40,712 nt of DNA from an uncultured Butyrivibrio sp. (GCA_946536145.1 CAMNEA010000022.1:1-40712); one strand, 5' to 3'. Counted from the first letter of the stretch, positions 16,104-25,001 are shown. Numbers and translations: made by a program. The notes: generated from the sequence alone by a model not told the origin.

Positions 16104-16964
16104 ATGAAGAAAAAGTTATTATCAGCATTTCTTGCAGGAGTTCTTGTTCTTAGCATGACAGCCTGCGGAGGATCAGCTCCCAAGTCAGAGCAGGCAACTT
16201 CAGAAGGCGGCGCCTCTGCTGTCACAACAATTACCCCCGGCAAGCTCACCGTGGCTACATCACCTGACTTTGCACCTTACGAGTTCTATGCAATCGATGA
16301 TTCAGGCACACCGCAGCTCGCCGGCTTTGATATCGCTCTTGCGGGCTACATTGCAGATTACATGGGACTTGAGCTTGAGGTTGTCCCCGTAGATTTTGAC
16401 GGCGTTCTTATGGAGCTTCAGACCAAGGCAGTTGACCTGGGCGTCGCAGGTCTTTCCCCGGATCCAAAGCGTGAATCCATCATGGATTTCTCAGATATTT
16501 ATTATGAAGGCGGCCAGTCCTTTGTATGCCTCAATTCCAACAAGGACAATTTCAAGTCACTTGAGGACACCAACAACAAGGACTACGAGATCGGTGCCCA
16601 GACTGGTTCCATCCAGGTTGACCTTGCACAGGCAAACAGCCCTGACTCACAGATCATACAGCTCACCAAGGTGACAGATATCATCGCCGAGCTCCTTGCC
16701 GGCAAGCTCGACGGTGCTTACATTGAGACCGCTGTTGCTGAGAGCTATGCCAAAAACTATCCTGATCTGTGCGTGGCACTCGACGTTCCCTATGAAGAGG
16801 CAGAAGGCTCAGCCATCGGTGTGTGCAAGGGCAATGACGCATTAAAGGCCGCTGTCAACGAAGCAATCGCCAAGGCCAAGAAAGAGGGAAAGATGGACGA
16901 GTTCGTTGCAACAGCCAATGAGCAGGCTTCCGGAGAGATCATCGAAGGTCTTCTCGATCAGTAA
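16104..16964 (+). CDS. Amino-acid ABC transporter substrate-binding lipoprotein
   Basis: This 286-residue protein has a lipoprotein signal peptide with lipobox LSMTAC (Cys22), so it is anchored outside the membrane. The rest is a family-3 solute-binding protein, with KLTVATSPDFAPYEF, GFDIALAGYIADYMG and VDFDGVLMELQ typical of His/Gln/Arg/Cys binders. The ligand is not certain, but the ARG-box-like site hints at arginine or another basic amino acid. AAGGAGG lies ahead of the ATG. Its probable permease and ATPase lie at 19333-20881, beyond an opposing gene. Confidence 0.92.
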   Translation: MKKKLLSAFLAGVLVLSMTACGGSAPKSEQATSEGGASAVTTITPGKLTVATSPDFAPYEFYAIDDSGTPQLAGFDIALAGYIADYMGLELEVVPVDFDGVLMELQTKAVDLGVAGLSPDPKRESIMDFSDIYYEGGQSFVCLNSNKDNFKSLEDTNNKDYEIGAQTGSIQVDLAQANSPDSQIIQLTKVTDIIAELLAGKLDGAYIETAVAESYAKNYPDLCVALDVPYEEAEGSAIGVCKGNDALKAAVNEAIAKAKKEGKMDEFVATANEQASGEIIEGLLDQ

Positions 16965-16992
16965 TTGCCTGAAAACTTGAACATTAAAATAT

Positions 16993-17046
16993 AAACGTCA
17001 GAGACAAGCCTTGTTGATTAAAAAGCGCTAGTCCCTGACGTTTTTT
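16993..17046. terminator. Terminator between the binding-protein and LRR genes
   Basis: AAACGTCAGAGAC and GTCCCTGACGTTT pair with one mismatch, followed on the plus strand by a run of T (17041-17046). The left flank is A-rich, so it may also stop the converging LRR transcript. Confidence 0.8.
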
Positions 17047-17075
17047 ACGTTAAAAATCCGACGGCCGGATTAGAT

Positions 17076-19130
17076 TTATCTCTTAGTCTCTTTGATCTTG
17101 ACCTTTGCACTCAGCCCATTAGCCCTAAAGAGTTTCGTGTAGGATTTTGTCATTCCTGATGGTACTGCTACTACCGCATTATCAGCTATGTCAAGGAAAG
17201 CATCATCATCCAGAGTCTTCTTTGCCATTTTCTTGCTTCTTACCGTGAGAAGTTTAAGCTTTTTGCACTTGCCTGCAAACTTATAACCAAGGGTTGTGGT
17301 ATCGGAAGAAAGAACCAGCTTGGTAAGGGATGAGCAGTTATAAAAAGCCTTGCCCTCAATCTCTGAGAGTTTCGAGTTAAGGTTTACCGTCGTAAGAGAG
17401 CTGCATCCTGAAAATGCTTCTGCTTCTATCAGAGTAACATTCTTTCCGGTTGTCAGAGATACAAGCTTTGTATCTCCCTTAAGGGCCTTGGCACCAATAG
17501 CTGTAACCTTGTATATATTGCCATTCAGGTCCTTAACAGTGTCCCTTATCGTCAGTGTCTTCTTTTTCCTGTCAGCTGCTGTGCCAACATATTTGACAGT
17601 AAGACTGCCCTCTTTGTCATTTGTGACCACATATCCGGTATTCTTTCCTGACTTATCCTTGAGATTTGTTCCTATGGGGGAAGCGGATCTGTCCTTCTCC
17701 CAAATAACCTTGACTGTTATTTTAAGACCATTTTGAACGTCCTTGAACTTTACATCTTCTTTTGAGATCGTTATGGCATCGCCGCTCTTTACTGTATAGG
17801 TCTTGCCGCCAACTATATAGCTCCAGCCGCTATGGACATAGCCCTTTTTCACAAAGCTGTTGCCCGGGATGATCACAGTATCACCGATATCATCTGTAAT
17901 ATTCTTCATCTTGCCACTGGTTGCTCCGTTGCCATTAAAGGAAAGGGTAAATAAGAATCTGGTATCGTTCTTTACACGTACCGCTGTTCCTTTTCCTATA
18001 CTGTCTATCGGCTTTAGCATTCCATTGCTGTCATACCAGGAAAAGTCCACGTCATACCATGGATTAAGCCTTATAACCGATGAGGATTTGTTTACAATTT
18101 TTTCGAGATTTACCAACTCATCATCAACCACCCATATATCATCCAAACTCACATATTTAGAATCCTCGGTAATAGTAATGCTCTTGATAACAGAGTCATA
18201 CACCTCAAGCTCTCTTGGTATATAAAGGATTCCACTGCCTTTAAGTGTCAGGCTTCCCTTTTTATCAAGTTCATAGTTAAAACCACCGGCTTCTCCTGTT
18301 ATTTTGCCCTTTCTGTTTAGGAGCCAGGGCGTTGCACTAAAGTTGCTGTCGACATCAATTTTTTTCAGCAGGGAATTAGGAATTGAAACGCTGGTCAGGT
18401 TCCTGCAATATTTAAAGACTTCATCGCTACCGTAAGAAGAAAACTCTGAGTGGTTCTTGCCAAACGAAGTCACCGAAGATGGTATTTTTACACTGGTAAA
18501 ACTTCTGCATCCCCGAAATGCGGCATATCCGATCTCGGTAACCTTACCTGGAATGGTTACGTTTTCCAGGTTTCTGCAAGCTCCAAATGCCCAGTCTCCA
18601 ATATATTTCAGCGAACTTGGCATTTTCGCTTTTGCCAGGCTGTAGCAGTCCCCAAAACAATAATCGCCTAAGTATTTTACAGAATCAGGTATGTCAATGC
18701 TTGTCAGTCTTTTGCACCTTCTAAATGCGTAGGCATTAATAGTCTCAAGGCCCTTGGGGAGCTTGATGCTGGTCAGGTTTTCACATCCGGCAAAGGCGTA
18801 ATCGTCTATGACCTTCACCGAATCAGGAAAAGATACTTCCGAAACGGAGGTGTTAGAGAATGCAGATCCCCAGATTTCTGTAATACCGTTTTCTATGACT
18901 ACCGATTTGATCTTATTTTTATATTTATCATATGTATACCCCTTAGTGTTTGGACTCGCAGCCTTGCTTACCTTAAATACTCCATCAGCATACATTGTCC
19001 ATGTGATGTCACCCTCTGTCTTTTTCTCGACAACCTTGGCTGCAGCCTTTGCATCGATCCTGACTAAAGACAGCAAGAGGAGCATCATGAGCAAAGCTGT
19101 AACCACTTTACAAATGCTCTTTCTGTTCAT
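17076..19130 (-). CDS. Secreted BspA-type leucine-rich-repeat protein
   Basis: The start at 19130 has GGAG seven bases upstream and gives 684 residues with a clear signal peptide (ALLMMLLLLSLVRIDAKA). Two blocks of LRR_5 (BspA/Treponema type) repeats, recognised by repeated phrases such as SIKLPKGLETINAYAF and CSSLTTVNLNSKLSEIEGKAF, lie at about 65-270 and 540-640. Between them a segment beginning LSFNGNGATSGKM resembles an InlB B-repeat (Listeria-Bacteroides repeat). No LPXTG anchor or S-layer domain is visible, so the protein is probably released or loosely bound. Such proteins often bind surfaces or host and plant polymers. Confidence 0.88.
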   Translation of the reverse strand: MNRKSICKVVTALLMMLLLLSLVRIDAKAAAKVVEKKTEGDITWTMYADGVFKVSKAASPNTKGYTYDKYKNKIKSVVIENGITEIWGSAFSNTSVSEVSFPDSVKVIDDYAFAGCENLTSIKLPKGLETINAYAFRRCKRLTSIDIPDSVKYLGDYCFGDCYSLAKAKMPSSLKYIGDWAFGACRNLENVTIPGKVTEIGYAAFRGCRSFTSVKIPSSVTSFGKNHSEFSSYGSDEVFKYCRNLTSVSIPNSLLKKIDVDSNFSATPWLLNRKGKITGEAGGFNYELDKKGSLTLKGSGILYIPRELEVYDSVIKSITITEDSKYVSLDDIWVVDDELVNLEKIVNKSSSVIRLNPWYDVDFSWYDSNGMLKPIDSIGKGTAVRVKNDTRFLFTLSFNGNGATSGKMKNITDDIGDTVIIPGNSFVKKGYVHSGWSYIVGGKTYTVKSGDAITISKEDVKFKDVQNGLKITVKVIWEKDRSASPIGTNLKDKSGKNTGYVVTNDKEGSLTVKYVGTAADRKKKTLTIRDTVKDLNGNIYKVTAIGAKALKGDTKLVSLTTGKNVTLIEAEAFSGCSSLTTVNLNSKLSEIEGKAFYNCSSLTKLVLSSDTTTLGYKFAGKCKKLKLLTVRSKKMAKKTLDDDAFLDIADNAVVAVPSGMTKSYTKLFRANGLSAKVKIKETKR

Positions 19131-19286
19131 TTCTGTTCTCCTTTCCATTAATGCTATTGCATCATTTTCAGCTTCTTTTATTGTTTCACTGCACACCTCA
19201 AAAAGCTATTAAATCTTTATTAAAATATATTTAAATTAACTCATCCCCCTATTCCCTATTTAACCCATTACTTTTACACTGTGATG

Positions 19287-19295
19287 TGATATAAT
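19287..19295 (+). promoter_or_regulatory. Extended -10 promoter of the permease-ATPase pair
   Basis: TGATATAAT combines a perfect TATAAT (19290-19295) with the upstream TG of an extended -10. No good -35 is seen. It lies 38 bases before the permease start, in the region shared with the divergent LRR gene. Confidence 0.6.
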
Positions 19296-19332
19296 TAACG
19301 TGTTTTTTAATAATATTATTGGAGATTTTGAT

Positions 19333-20121
19333 ATGGATAGTTTTATAAAGATTGACAACTTCCCTAAAATAGCGCCCTATGCGCAGCTCTTCTGGCAGGG
19401 CATGGCAGTAACGGTCCTTCTTTCAATGTGTACCGTCGCGATAGGCTTTGTACTTGCGCTCATACTTTCCTCGATGAGGATGAGCAAGATCTATCCCTTT
19501 GCTTTTCTGGGGCTTGATAAAGAGGGGCATCAGATGGAACGCGGAATAGGAGTTACGATAGGTAAGTTCAATCCCATCTCCTTCCTTGCCACAGCATACG
19601 TTGAGATCCTCAGATCGACACCTGTAATCGTTCAGGTTGCGATCATCTACTACGGCGTATTTGGATCACTCATCACACTTCCAAGCTTCACCTTTTTTGG
19701 GTTTATCAAGTTTGAGAGGTTTTTCCCCGGCGTTGTTGCCCTCGGAATGAACTCGGGTGCATATCTTTGCGAGATCATGAGATCCGGCATCCAGTCAATT
19801 GACGGCGGACAGACAGAGGCTGCAAGGTCTCTTGGAATGAGCCAGTCCCTTACGATGCGATACATCATCCTGCCACAGGCCATCAAGAACATACTCCCTG
19901 CCATCGCCAACGAATTCGTTGTCATCATCAAGGAATCGGCTATCACCTACACTATAGGTGTTCAGGATATCATGAGCGCAGTAAATGCGGTGCGCGGCGC
20001 AACGTTCATCATCATCGAACCGCTCCTTGTTGCAACGGCAATTTACTTCTGCCTGTGCTTCCCTACCAGCAAGGTAATAGCATATTTTGAAAGGAGGATG
20101 AGCCGTGGAGACAAGAGATAA
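19333..20121 (+). CDS. Amino-acid ABC transporter permease
   Basis: The ATG at 19333 has GGAG eight bases upstream and gives 262 residues. Several hydrophobic segments are present, along with the inner-membrane component signature [22 protein letters not shown], of which EAARSLGMS and [12 protein letters not shown] are the key parts (EAA loop that contacts the ATPase). It belongs to the HisM/GlnP family. Its 3' end overlaps the ATPase gene by 17 bases, so the two are co-transcribed. Presumed partner of the binding protein at 16104. Confidence 0.92.
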   Translation: MDSFIKIDNFPKIAPYAQLFWQGMAVTVLLSMCTVAIGFVLALILSSMRMSKIYPFAFLGLDKEGHQMERGIGVTIGKFNPISFLATAYVEILRSTPVIVQVAIIYYGVFGSLITLPSFTFFGFIKFERFFPGVVALGMNSGAYLCEIMRSGIQSIDGGQTEAARSLGMSQSLTMRYIILPQAIKNILPAIANEFVVIIKESAITYTIGVQDIMSAVNAVRGATFIIIEPLLVATAIYFCLCFPTSKVIAYFERRMSRGDKR

Positions 20122-20881
20122 GCTTATCCAGGTAACAGATCTTGAGAAGCACTACAATTTCGGAAGGATAAAAGCCATCGACGGCATCTCTGTTGATATC
20201 TACAAAGGTGATGTTATGGTCGTGATTGGCCCCTCCGGAAGTGGCAAGTCCACCTTCCTTCGCTCCTTAAACCTTATGGAGGAGCCAACAGGCGGTGCTA
20301 TCCTCTTTGACAGTGTTGATATCACTAAAAAGAAATACAGAGACGAAAACGGCAAATGGGTAAAGATAGACATGGATCGCCACCGTCAGAAGATGGGCAT
20401 GGTGTTCCAGCACTTCAACCTCTTTCCCCATATGACCATCATGGAGAACATGATACTTGCACCTGTAAAGGTTAAAAAGATTTCGGAAGAAGAGGCCAAA
20501 AAGAAAGCTATTGAGCTCCTTAAAAGAGTTGGCCTTGAAGACAGGGCAGACGCCTATCCGATCCAGCTCTCCGGCGGTCAGAAACAGCGTATTGCGATTG
20601 TAAGAGCCCTCATGATGGAGCCAGAAGTTATGCTGTTTGACGAACCCACGTCCGCGCTTGACCCCGAGATGGTCGGAGAGGTTCTTGAAGTTATGAAGCA
20701 GCTCGCCGCTGACGGAATGACAATGGTGGTCGTAACCCACGAGATGGGCTTTGCAAGGGAAGTCGGCAACAGGGTTCTTTTCCTGGCAGATGGCAAGCTC
20801 CTCGAGAGCGGTTCCCCCTCGGAAATATTCGATAGTCCAAAGCACCCAAGGCTACAGGAATTTTTAAGCAAAGTTCTATGA
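20105..20881 (+). CDS. Amino-acid ABC transporter ATP-binding protein
   Basis: This 258-residue ATPase starts at a GTG, supported by AAGGAGG seven bases upstream inside the permease gene. Walker [10 protein letters not shown], signature LSGGQKQR, Walker B VMLFDEP and the switch His in VVVTHEMG are intact. It belongs to the GlnQ/HisP polar amino-acid group. A short insertion around [15 protein letters not shown] lies after Walker A. The gene is followed by an unusual series of hairpins. Confidence 0.95.
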   Translation: METRDKLIQVTDLEKHYNFGRIKAIDGISVDIYKGDVMVVIGPSGSGKSTFLRSLNLMEEPTGGAILFDSVDITKKKYRDENGKWVKIDMDRHRQKMGMVFQHFNLFPHMTIMENMILAPVKVKKISEEEAKKKAIELLKRVGLEDRADAYPIQLSGGQKQRIAIVRALMMEPEVMLFDEPTSALDPEMVGEVLEVMKQLAADGMTMVVVTHEMGFAREVGNRVLFLADGKLLESGSPSEIFDSPKHPRLQEFLSKVL

Positions 20882-20882
20882 C

Positions 20883-21000
20883 TTCTTGAACGCAAAGATG
20901 AAAATGCGTTCAAGAATCCTGCCTTTGGCAGGACACGCTCCTCGCTTTGCGAGGACCTGGTCCACTACGATTATTGAATTTCTGAGGAAATTCAATAATC
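20883..21000. repeat. Array of four perfect hairpins
   Basis: Four exact inverted repeats lie in 118 bases: TTCTTGAACGCA/TGCGTTCAAGAA (20883-20916, 12 bp); TCCTGCC-TTT-GGCAGGA (20917-20933, 7 bp); TCCTCGC-TTT-GCGAGGA (20939-20955, 7 bp); and GATTATTGAATTTC-TGAG-GAAATTCAATAATC (20969-21000, 14 bp). The first begins right after the ATPase stop codon. None has a proper U-run. A separate terminator follows. Confidence 0.85.
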
Positions 21001-21061
21001 TATAATTTCTTACGGGCTAAAGCGCTGTTTTTCTAAGGAAAGCAGGAATCTGTAATATGAT

Positions 21062-21117
21062 GTCAAAAACGGAGCTGTCGCTTCAGATGATTAATTCATC
21101 TTAGCGCAGCTCCTTTT
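21062..21117. terminator. Bidirectional terminator between ABC ATPase and the deaminase-like gene
   Basis: GGAGCTG (21071-21077) and CAGCTCC (21107-21113) enclose a larger stem, with TTTTCT on the plus-strand side and CAAAAAC on the other. It suits both converging transcripts. Confidence 0.75.
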
Positions 21118-21140
21118 CTATGCCATAAACTTAGCTTCCA

Positions 21141-23579
21141 TTATCTCCTATCTGAGATCAGCCTGCCAAGAGGGTTCTCCTCATCAAATATCCTTACATA
21201 TCCCTGAAGGGAGTCCGCCTTCTGCCTGAGAGTCTTGGAGTGACCCCAGACATAGATATCCGATTTGCCCTTACCGTTTTTGGCCTCCTGTATGATATTC
21301 GCAGCGGCGCTGTTGCCATCAAGCGCCACAACAACCGAGGGCCTTCTCTCAAAGATCTCATAATTGAAGCTCTTATAGATGCCCATCCCCTGTGACTCTG
21401 TGGACACTCTTATAAGAAGATCATAGGATCTTAATCTCTTCTTCTCCGCTTCTGTTATCACTGCCGGAACAATAGCGTATACCCTGAATCCCTTTTTGTT
21501 GTTATCAAGAAGGTACTTCTCATAGCCCCCTATCTTATGTCCTATAACAAAGCACACTTCGTCGGGGCTAAGCGCTTTCAGCAGGGCATCCATCTGCTCT
21601 TTTCCCTGCTCGGTGATTCGCGTCCCCCTGCTCTCCGTGTTAAAACTTCCTCCAATCAGCACAACCGGAAGCCTGTCCCAGGTTATCTCACTTATCATAT
21701 CCCCGAGCTCTTTATTTGCATCAAGCAGGTCACCACCTCCTGCAGTACTTCTTATCTTAACCTTCTGCATCTTTTCAAGGAGCACTTCCTCCAAGTCGCG
21801 GCCCGCAAGGAGTTTGGCAAAAGACATTTTCTTTTCCGAGTAAGCTCTCCGGCTGTCCTTGATTATAGCGCACTCAGCGCTCTTCATGAGCTCAAGCTCC
21901 TTATCTGTAAGGCCAAGCATGGTCTTAAGTGACAGCTCCTCGTCTATTGATGAAGTGCCGTACAGCGCAGCGCCGTCCGTGCCCTGGACACACCATATGC
22001 CCTGGCGCAGATAGTGCTTGAGTGGATGGTCCTTGAGTGAGTTGAGGTTGTTTAGTCTGACGTTACTGGTAATCTGGAACTCAAGCACAACCTTGTTCTC
22101 CTTGAGCTGTTTAAGGACTTCCCTGCCCTTGCGAGATCTCGGGCTGTAGGTATAAAGTCCGTGTCCAAGCCTCATCCTCGGCATTTGCTGCCCCGGTGAG
22201 AGGCTTTCTCTGACGCATGTAATGCTGTGTGCGATATTGTCCTTTTGGCTGTCATTCTCACCGGCGTGCACCCTTATGACAAAATCAGGGTCAGAAGCCG
22301 CGATTTTCACGATCTCCTTAAATGCAGGCTTTAAAGTAATGATGTCGTTGATCTCTTCCCCCACGAAGTCGCATCCCGCAACATAAGGGTCAAGAGCAGT
22401 TGCCCGCAGTACCTCCAGATTCTGCTCCAGATAGTTCTCCGGAGTGACCGCATCCTTGACAATTGTGAGCGGTATCCTTCTGATAGCGGCCAGGAACCTT
22501 ATCATCACTCCCGTTTCCCGATAAATCCGCGGCATAACTTCATGGACCTGTCTGAGCATCTCAATCGACTCATATTTTTTTACCAGGGTAGTGTCGCTTA
22601 TCTCCGCGTAGTAAACTCCCTGCCGCCTGTAATTTCTCGCGATCCACAAAAGCTTATCCTGGAATATGGTATTGCGGCAGTAATCAGGGTTTTCCCGATC
22701 CCTTAGCATCTGTTTAAGAGTCTTTTTTACATCCTCATCAGGTATCTGATCGATAGAGTGAAGGACTATCTTCTGCTCGCTCTCCTTGCCCTTCGCAAAT
22801 ACATATCTGTAGAGATACACTTTCTCCAGATTGGTAAAGACTGCCTGCCCGTCTTTTATTATCGCAAGAGATCCCCTTATTCTTACAATATTTCTCTCTG
22901 CGTTATCAAGGTTTTCCAGGATCAGATCAGCGAAATTAATAAACGTGTTGTCATCAATCCTTCTATCGAGGTACTTACCCAAAAGTCCGGACGACACAAA
23001 CTGCCTGGCCACCTTTTCTCTCTGGGCATAAACCCTCTCCCACTGAGCATCCGTCAGTTTAAGATCAAGCTTCTTGACATAGTAGAGCGGATATCTTATC
23101 TGATGGCAGATCCCGAGTGCTATCAGAATGTCCCCCGGCAGATTCCCGTTCATATGCGTGTGGAAGTCTGCATTAAACTTGAGTTCTCTGCGAATCCTGG
23201 TCTTAAATATCGTATCCCCGATTTCAAGAGCAGAGTCTTTGGTCTGACTCATAAGTGTCTTGGCTATGGCAGGAATGCTGGCCTTGACCTCCACTCTGCC
23301 ATCGGGGTAGATATCTGCAACTTCGGTAGTTCCCATTCTGAAAATATAGACTTCCTGATTGTCAGCATCCACAAAGCACGGAACCTCTCCCTTTATGACA
23401 AGCATATCTTCGTCATCTTTTGAAAGAGGCAGCTCACATATCTTTGCAAGATTGCGTATCAGATTGCCGCTTGAGTGGTTGGGCGTCGTCAAAACGAACA
23501 TAAGCCTGTCCAAATCTTTGTACAGGCTTACGATGATATCTTTTTCATTATCCAGAAAAAAACATGTGAAATATGTCAT
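21141..23579 (-). CDS. Adenosine-deaminase-like protein with C-terminal Rossmann/SLOG-like domain
   Basis: This 812-residue protein has three parts. Residues 1-130 are unrecognised. Residues about 135-560 form an adenosine/AMP-deaminase-type TIM barrel with the zinc and catalytic residues in place: HTHMNG (His140, His142), VHAGEND (His438, Glu441), LGHG (His473) and QGTDGA (Asp535). The usual TDD motif is TDG, so the second Asp, which contacts the base in adenosine deaminase, is missing. Residues about 635-800 look like a Rossmann or SLOG-type nucleotide-binding domain (VVLIGGSFNTESRGT, then VSTESQGMGIYKSF). It is the last gene after NUDIX and Crp/Fnr genes, 16 bases apart. The true substrate is unknown; the SLOG reading is by pattern only. 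Confidence 0.75.
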   Translation of the reverse strand: MTYFTCFFLDNEKDIIVSLYKDLDRLMFVLTTPNHSSGNLIRNLAKICELPLSKDDEDMLVIKGEVPCFVDADNQEVYIFRMGTTEVADIYPDGRVEVKASIPAIAKTLMSQTKDSALEIGDTIFKTRIRRELKFNADFHTHMNGNLPGDILIALGICHQIRYPLYYVKKLDLKLTDAQWERVYAQREKVARQFVSSGLLGKYLDRRIDDNTFINFADLILENLDNAERNIVRIRGSLAIIKDGQAVFTNLEKVYLYRYVFAKGKESEQKIVLHSIDQIPDEDVKKTLKQMLRDRENPDYCRNTIFQDKLLWIARNYRRQGVYYAEISDTTLVKKYESIEMLRQVHEVMPRIYRETGVMIRFLAAIRRIPLTIVKDAVTPENYLEQNLEVLRATALDPYVAGCDFVGEEINDIITLKPAFKEIVKIAASDPDFVIRVHAGENDSQKDNIAHSITCVRESLSPGQQMPRMRLGHGLYTYSPRSRKGREVLKQLKENKVVLEFQITSNVRLNNLNSLKDHPLKHYLRQGIWCVQGTDGAALYGTSSIDEELSLKTMLGLTDKELELMKSAECAIIKDSRRAYSEKKMSFAKLLAGRDLEEVLLEKMQKVKIRSTAGGGDLLDANKELGDMISEITWDRLPVVLIGGSFNTESRGTRITEQGKEQMDALLKALSPDEVCFVIGHKIGGYEKYLLDNNKKGFRVYAIVPAVITEAEKKRLRSYDLLIRVSTESQGMGIYKSFNYEIFERRPSVVVALDGNSAAANIIQEAKNGKGKSDIYVWGHSKTLRQKADSLQGYVRIFDEENPLGRLISDRR

Positions 23580-23595
23580 AGGCTTTCATCCAATT

Positions 23596-24360
23596 TTATT
23601 GCGAAACATATATGTCCCGCAGTGCGTCTCTGTCAAGAACACGGATCCTGGCATGCCCCAGTCTCTCAATGTAGTTCATCTTCTCAAGCTCACGGAGCTT
23701 GCGCGAGACCGTCTCAGTCCTCAGGTTCACACTCGCAGCTATGTCATCGAGCTTTAACACAACGTCCTCATCAATACTCCTGTCTACCCTGTACATCAGA
23801 AATCCTGCAAGTCTCGCCATCGGATCCTTGGTTGAGAGGAGCATATTCCTCTCATTTGCATCATGTAGTTTCTTGCTAAGAAGGATTATCGTGTTCATTG
23901 CCGCTGCCGGATCGTTCACAATTTTTGTGAAGTCATCCCTGTGGATCCTGCAGATCGACGCATTGGTCAGGCAGACCGCGGAATACGGATAAATGCTCCC
24001 ATCCAGGAACATACCCTCCCATATAATGTCATGCTCAGAGAGAATGGTAATTATCTGTTCCCTTCCAAGGGAGTCATATCTGCATAGCTTTACTCTTCCC
24101 TTCCTTATAATGCAAATGGAGTCAACCGCCTCTCCCTCTCTGAAAAGATAGCTGTTCTTCTTGAGTGTCTCATGTATCGAATACTCCATGAGGCTCACCT
24201 GGGCATGAACAGGCAGACCCTCGATCAGAGGTACGTTTGTAGTACAGAACCCTCCGCACTCCTCACATATATTGAGTCCCGCGATACCTCTTTTGAGCTC
24301 CTCACCGCTGGACTTGTCGCGATATACACCACTGTTGCTGTTCTTTGTTACTGATTTCAA
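23596..24360 (-). CDS. Crp/Fnr family transcription regulator with Cys cluster
   Basis: This 254-residue regulator has a cyclic-nucleotide-type beta-barrel (about 55-170), a dimer helix and a C-terminal winged HTH with LRTETVSRKLRELEKMNYI. Near the N-terminus CEECGGFC gives Cys32, Cys35 and Cys39, spaced like an iron-sulphur cluster site in FNR-type oxygen sensors, so redox sensing is possible. The start appears to be TTG at 24360 with a distant AAGGA. It lies 20 bases after the NUDIX gene and 16 before the deaminase-like gene. Confidence 0.88.
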   Translation of the reverse strand: MKSVTKNSNSGVYRDKSSGEELKRGIAGLNICEECGGFCTTNVPLIEGLPVHAQVSLMEYSIHETLKKNSYLFREGEAVDSICIIRKGRVKLCRYDSLGREQIITILSEHDIIWEGMFLDGSIYPYSAVCLTNASICRIHRDDFTKIVNDPAAAMNTIILLSKKLHDANERNMLLSTKDPMARLAGFLMYRVDRSIDEDVVLKLDDIAASVNLRTETVSRKLRELEKMNYIERLGHARIRVLDRDALRDIYVSQ

Positions 24361-24380
24361 TTTATACCCATTTCCTTAAA

Positions 24381-24941
24381 CTAATTATTTGCCCACATGT
24401 AGCAGTACGTCTGCGTTCTGACTGCAAATGGCTCTGTTTCTAAAAGAGTTCTGACTTCCTCTTTTGTAAACCAGGCCGGAGTGATCTCCTCCTGCACTGA
24501 GGTGCTCTTTGAAAAATTACCTCCGGCGATACCGACACAGCACGCATTCCTCTCATTGGAAAAGCCAATGGCACTGTAGCAGGTGCCCCACCACTTATCT
24601 ATCCTCAGAAGATCCAGCCCTGTTTCTTCCTTAAGTTCACGCTTTGCCGCCATCTGTGGGGTCTCGCCCTCATCTATAAGACCGGCCGGGAAATTATATA
24701 CCCATCTTCCGATTGCCATCCTGAACTCCCTGTTCAAAAGAATCTTCTCCCCGCTCTCATCATGCATTATCAGGGAAACCGCATCTTCTTTTGTATTCAG
24801 AAGATCCTTTTCATCCTTAATATCAGGATTTCTGCTGATCATCTCATAGATTTTTTCCTGACCGTCCTCCATCTCATAGTGGACGTCATATCTGTTTATG
24901 AACCTTCCGGGCTCCTTCTTTTCTATATATTTAAACTTCAT
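24381..24941 (-). CDS. NUDIX hydrolase, ADP-ribose pyrophosphatase-like
   Basis: The start at 24941 is chosen (186 residues), because the longer frame from 24995 would run into a palindrome and the N-terminus MKFKYIEKKEPGRF looks natural. The NUDIX box GLIDEGETPQMAAKRELKEETGL follows the family rule: key parts are the Gly, the spaced Glu and REL-EETG. Such enzymes cleave nucleoside diphosphates linked to another group, here probably ADP-ribose or a related sugar nucleotide. It appears to head a compact group with the regulator and the deaminase-like gene. Confidence 0.85.
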   Translation of the reverse strand: MKFKYIEKKEPGRFINRYDVHYEMEDGQEKIYEMISRNPDIKDEKDLLNTKEDAVSLIMHDESGEKILLNREFRMAIGRWVYNFPAGLIDEGETPQMAAKRELKEETGLDLLRIDKWWGTCYSAIGFSNERNACCVGIAGGNFSKSTSVQEEITPAWFTKEEVRTLLETEPFAVRTQTYCYMWANN

Positions 24942-24962
24942 CTTGAATTTTTCCTTATTAAG

Positions 24963-25001
24963 GTCATAATGCTCTGCATGCAAGCATGCTCGCATTATGA
25001 C
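24963..25001. repeat. Nested perfect palindrome between Na/Pi symporter and NUDIX genes
   Basis: GTCATAATGC (24963-24972) and GCATTATGAC (24992-25001) form an exact 10-bp outer stem. GCATGC-AA-GCATGC lies inside. On the minus strand it falls between the symporter stop and the NUDIX start. No U-run follows. Confidence 0.75.

Noticed and set aside
21141-23579. RADAR defence system (RdrA-RdrB)
   Set aside because: RdrB is also a large adenosine deaminase, but no RdrA-type ATPase lies nearby and the C-terminal domain differs. I do not claim RADAR.
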